DNA of 53,746 nt from a bacterium (GTDB taxonomy: Bacteria; Moduliflexota; Moduliflexia; Moduliflexales; JAUQPW01), in NCBI GenBank assembly GCA_030550175.1, contig JAUQPW010000028.1, forward strand, positions 1 through 53,746. The letters run 5' to 3'. Position 1 is the first letter of the stretch. The number at the start of each line of letters is the position of its first letter. Both the position numbers and the translations under genes were made by a program. Below are positions 51,341 through 53,746 of this stretch, one piece after another. The notes below the pieces were generated by a model that had not been told where the DNA came from, made no database searches, and saw nothing but the letters and a program-made list of their open reading frames with translations.

Positions 51341-52624
51341 ATGCTAAAATCCGATCGAACTACGGGTTTCTATGACCCGGCTTTAGAAACTCTTCCTCCC
51401 AAAGAGCGCGAAGCTTATGTGATTCAGAAGCTTCGAGAAATTATGGATTATGCTTACACCTATGCACCGGCTATCAGGGCCAAATTTGAAGAGGCTCATC
51501 TGACTCCGCAGCAGATCCAGACGATAAAAGATCTGGAGAAGATTCCTGTTACGAAGAAAGATCGGCTTCCCCAGCTTCAAAAAGAAAATCTTCCCTTCGG
51601 GGGATTTACAACCGTTCCACCTCATCAACTCAAGCGAATTTATGTTTCTCCAGGACCTATCTATGATCCTCAGGGGCCTGAAGAGAGGTATTGGAGATGT
51701 GAAAAGGTCTTGTATGCAGCCGGATTTCGGAAAGGAGATAGGGTTCAGAACACGTTTGCTTATCATTTAACGCCTGCCGGACTCATTTTAGATGAGGCTC
51801 TGGTTGCAATGGGTTGTACGGTTATTCCGGCCGGAGTAGGAAATACAGAACTTCAGGTTAAAATTTTATACGATCTGAAGGTTACCGGTTACACCGGCAC
51901 CCCCAGTTTTCTGATGACCCTTCTCAGAAAAGCAGAAGAATTAGGCTATCAACCCCGGAAGGATCTTACGCTGGAAGTTGCTTTTGTTGCTGCCGAAATG
52001 CTTCCGGAATCTCTGCGGACGGAGCTGGAAGAAGGGTATCACCTTTTGGTTCGACAGGGGTATCTGACTGCCGATGTGGGAACCATCGGATATGAATGTC
52101 GGGAAAAATCCGGTATGCACATACCCGAAGAACTGATTGTAGAAATCGTAGATCTGGAAACGGGGAATCAGCTAGGGCCTGGGGAAGTTGGCGAAGTGGT
52201 GGTAACCAATTTCAATAAAACCTATCCCCTGATCCGATTTGGCACCGGGGATCTCTCTTATTTTACCGATGAACCCTGTCCCTGTGGGAGAACCTCCCAT
52301 CGCCTGGTTAAATTGGTAGGGCGGACCAGTGAAACGACCAAGGTAAGGGGAATGTTCATTCGACCCGGTCAGGTGGATGAAATCTTAGCCAGACATCCGG
52401 ATATTGCCAGGGGACAGGCAGTCATTACGCGCGCCCACCATCAAGATGAACTGACACTTCGGGTAGAGCTTAAACCCGGCATAATGGAATCGGACACTTT
52501 AAAAAGTCAACTCGAACAAACCGTACGGGAGGTCATGAAATTGAGGGCTATGATTGAGTTCGTACCTGGAGGTACCCTTCCTGAGGGAGGAAAAAAGATT
52601 TTAGATGAAAGAAAATGGGATTAA
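51341..52624 (+). CDS. Phenylacetate-CoA ligase family (PaaK-like) adenylating enzyme with atypical P-loop
   Basis: 427 residues of the PaaK/coenzyme F390 synthetase branch of the AMP-forming ligase superfamily. It begins with RTTGFYDPALETLPPKEREA. Late motifs include VEIVDLETGNQLGPGEVGEV, VVTNFNKTYPLIRFGTGDLS, CPCGRTSHRLVKLVGRTSET and KVRGMFIRPGQVDEILARHP. The usual P-loop S-S-G-T-T-G-x-P is replaced by VSPGPIYDPQGPEE (about residue 101). The carboxylate substrate is unknown. It is monocistronic, with a good promoter upstream and a shared terminator downstream. Confidence 0.82.
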   Translation: MLKSDRTTGFYDPALETLPPKEREAYVIQKLREIMDYAYTYAPAIRAKFEEAHLTPQQIQTIKDLEKIPVTKKDRLPQLQKENLPFGGFTTVPPHQLKRIYVSPGPIYDPQGPEERYWRCEKVLYAAGFRKGDRVQNTFAYHLTPAGLILDEALVAMGCTVIPAGVGNTELQVKILYDLKVTGYTGTPSFLMTLLRKAEELGYQPRKDLTLEVAFVAAEMLPESLRTELEEGYHLLVRQGYLTADVGTIGYECREKSGMHIPEELIVEIVDLETGNQLGPGEVGEVVVTNFNKTYPLIRFGTGDLSYFTDEPCPCGRTSHRLVKLVGRTSETTKVRGMFIRPGQVDEILARHPDIARGQAVITRAHHQDELTLRVELKPGIMESDTLKSQLEQTVREVMKLRAMIEFVPGGTLPEGGKKILDERKWD

Positions 52625-52648
52625 ATTCAAGGTGGGAAAAGAAGAAAT

Positions 52649-52680
52649 GGGAGAACGGGTCTTTATTCTCCCGTTCTCCC
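52649..52680. terminator. Bidirectional terminator between the PaaK-like gene and htrA
   Basis: GGGAGAACGGG (52649-52659) and CCCGTTCTCCC (52670-52680) are perfect 11-bp arms around a 10-base loop. TTGTTTCT follows on the + strand and TTTCTTC precedes it on the reverse strand. It fits the ends of both convergent genes. Confidence 0.8.
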
Positions 52681-52686
52681 TTGTTT

Positions 52687-53746
52687 CTACTTCTTCTCCT
52701 GTTTGGTTCCTTCTTTCATTCCTTCATCGAGTTTAATAACCCGATAAATGCTGTTTTCTCCCCGTTTTACCAGCAAGAGGATCATGTTATCTTTGGAGGA
52801 TTTAAGGGCTTCTTGATATCCCTTAAGGTCTTTAACTTCAACCCGATTAATTTCCTTGATAATATCGCCCCTTCGGATTCCGGCCTCTGCGGCAGGTCCT
52901 CCTTCTTCAACCTCGGAAACCAAGACTCCTTTCTCATCTTTGGGTAAGTTGAGTCCTTCGGCCAACTCCGGAGTTAATTCCTGTACGGCCATACCGAGCT
53001 TTTCTTCTTCAATGGTATTACCTTCCTGGGTTGTAGCGGCTTCTGCAACTTCTTCGGGGAACTCTCCGATATTTACTTTGAAGGTTTGTTCTTTCCCATC
53101 CCGGTTAACCTTTACCTCGACACTCCGACCGGGCTCGGCCCGGGCTGCCAGTTTAGGCAGGTCACTGTATTCGTTGATTTTTTTGCCATCAAATTCAATC
53201 ACCACGTCACCGCGCTTAATTCCTGCCTTATCTGCCGGGCTATCGGGAACCACATTAGCTACCAGAGCTCCCTTATGTTCGGCCAGGTTAAAGGATTCTG
53301 CTAACTCGGGAGTGACCTCTTGAATCATGAGTCCAAGCCATCCTCGGGTTACTTTACCCTTTGTTTTTAGGTCCTCGATGATATGCTTGGCCTCATTAAT
53401 AGGAATAGCAAATCCGATTCCCTGTCCACTGGCCATAATGGCGGTATTGATCCCGATAATTTTCCCCTCCATATTGACAAGAGGACCTCCACTGTTACCG
53501 GGGTTAATGGAGGCATCGGTCTGGAGAAAGTCATCGTAGGGGCCTGCACCGATAACGCGTCCTTTTGCACTGATAATTCCGGCAGTAACGGTATAATTCA
53601 ATCCAAAGGGATTCCCCACGGCTATGACCCATTCACCTACCTGAACGGCATCGGAATCCCCAAACTCTAAGACAGGAAGATCTTTTTTCGCATCGATTTT
53701 AAGGAGCACAATGTCTGTTTTTGGATCTTTTCCGACGACTTTAGCC
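52687..53746 (-). CDS. HtrA/DegP-family serine protease, C-terminal part (cut by window edge)
   Basis: About 353 codons remain; the signal peptide and catalytic His lie beyond the right edge. [11 protein letters not shown] carries the catalytic Asp. [20 protein letters not shown], then [18 protein letters not shown] with the catalytic Ser, and [13 protein letters not shown] complete the protease domain. Two PDZ domains follow: [20 protein letters not shown] and [20 protein letters not shown]. The tail is short and Lys/Glu-rich. This is a periplasmic quality-control protease of the DegP/DegQ type. It ends at the terminator shared with the convergent PaaK-like gene. Confidence 0.93.
   Translation of the reverse strand, partial: AKVVGKDPKTDIVLLKIDAKKDLPVLEFGDSDAVQVGEWVIAVGNPFGLNYTVTAGIISAKGRVIGAGPYDDFLQTDASINPGNSGGPLVNMEGKIIGINTAIMASGQGIGFAIPINEAKHIIEDLKTKGKVTRGWLGLMIQEVTPELAESFNLAEHKGALVANVVPDSPADKAGIKRGDVVIEFDGKKINEYSDLPKLAARAEPGRSVEVKVNRDGKEQTFKVNIGEFPEEVAEAATTQEGNTIEEEKLGMAVQELTPELAEGLNLPKDEKGVLVSEVEEGGPAAEAGIRRGDIIKEINRVEVKDLKGYQEALKSSKDNMILLLVKRGENSIYRVIKLDEGMKEGTKQEKK

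Noticed and set aside
1..53746. CRISPR array, integrase, transposase, phage genes, tRNA-Sec, rRNA
   Set aside because: Scanned for and not seen. The repeats present are short dispersed palindromes without regular spacers.

Overview
The window is chromosomal DNA of moderate GC content from a Gram-negative bacterium. Lipid A genes (lpxK and an LpxL-type acyltransferase), OmpA and beta-barrel outer-membrane proteins, a pilB-pilC-pilT block and an HtrA protease all imply an outer membrane. An MqnP-like UbiA prenyltransferase, a potassium-independent H+-pyrophosphatase, SelB, biosynthetic SpeA, and glycolate oxidase GlcDEF suggest a free-living organism from a deep-branching or uncultivated lineage. 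I cannot name the phylum from sequence alone. There are no phage, integrase, transposase or CRISPR signatures.

Layout. 1-4 kb: the start of a sigma-70 factor, a GYD-domain gene with a long leader, a decayed stretch with broken Uma2 and VapC/PIN genes among palindromic repeats, then tRNA-Gln and ispE. 4.2-14 kb: CBS protein, UbiA, then a glycan-assembly block (GtrB-like GT2, two very large membrane glycosyltransferases sharing the same C-terminal module, and a UDP-galactopyranose-mutase-like flavoprotein). 14-19 kb: small envelope proteins, a frameshifted glycoside hydrolase, a Tat-exported beta-lactamase-fold hydrolase and a degenerate region. 19.5-24.1 kb: OmpA protein, a 14-repeat BNR/Ycf48-like propeller protein, ruvX with an apparent AUU start, and an orphan LysW-like carrier protein. 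24.5-29 kb: Rho_N protein, outer-membrane barrel, secreted hypothetical, lpxK, lpxL. 29-34.6 kb: pilB-pilC-pilT, a cyclic-nucleotide-binding protein, a cyclophilin-like protein. 35-39.8 kb: speA, a MATE transporter, a DUF4384/PEGA protein. 40-45.6 kb (minus strand): glcD-glcE-glcF-ferredoxin-GT9, divergent from selB. 47.7-53.7 kb: FHA protein, hppA, a PaaK-like adenylating enzyme and the C-terminal part of HtrA.

The most unusual features are: (1) several families of short dispersed palindromes that lie between genes and also appear to have entered the reading frames of the two large glycosyltransferases as in-frame loop insertions; (2) a LysW-type amino-group carrier ending in Asp rather than Glu, with none of its usual partner genes; (3) the paired GT-C enzymes with a shared sugar-binding-like tail; (4) selB expressed from a near-consensus promoter whose predicted start site is almost at the ATG; (5) two genes (ruvX, MATE) without a canonical start codon at the expected position; and (6) a tetO-like palindrome inside the promoter of the OmpA gene.

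All functional calls are from reading the sequence and recalling family motifs. No database search or folding program was run.
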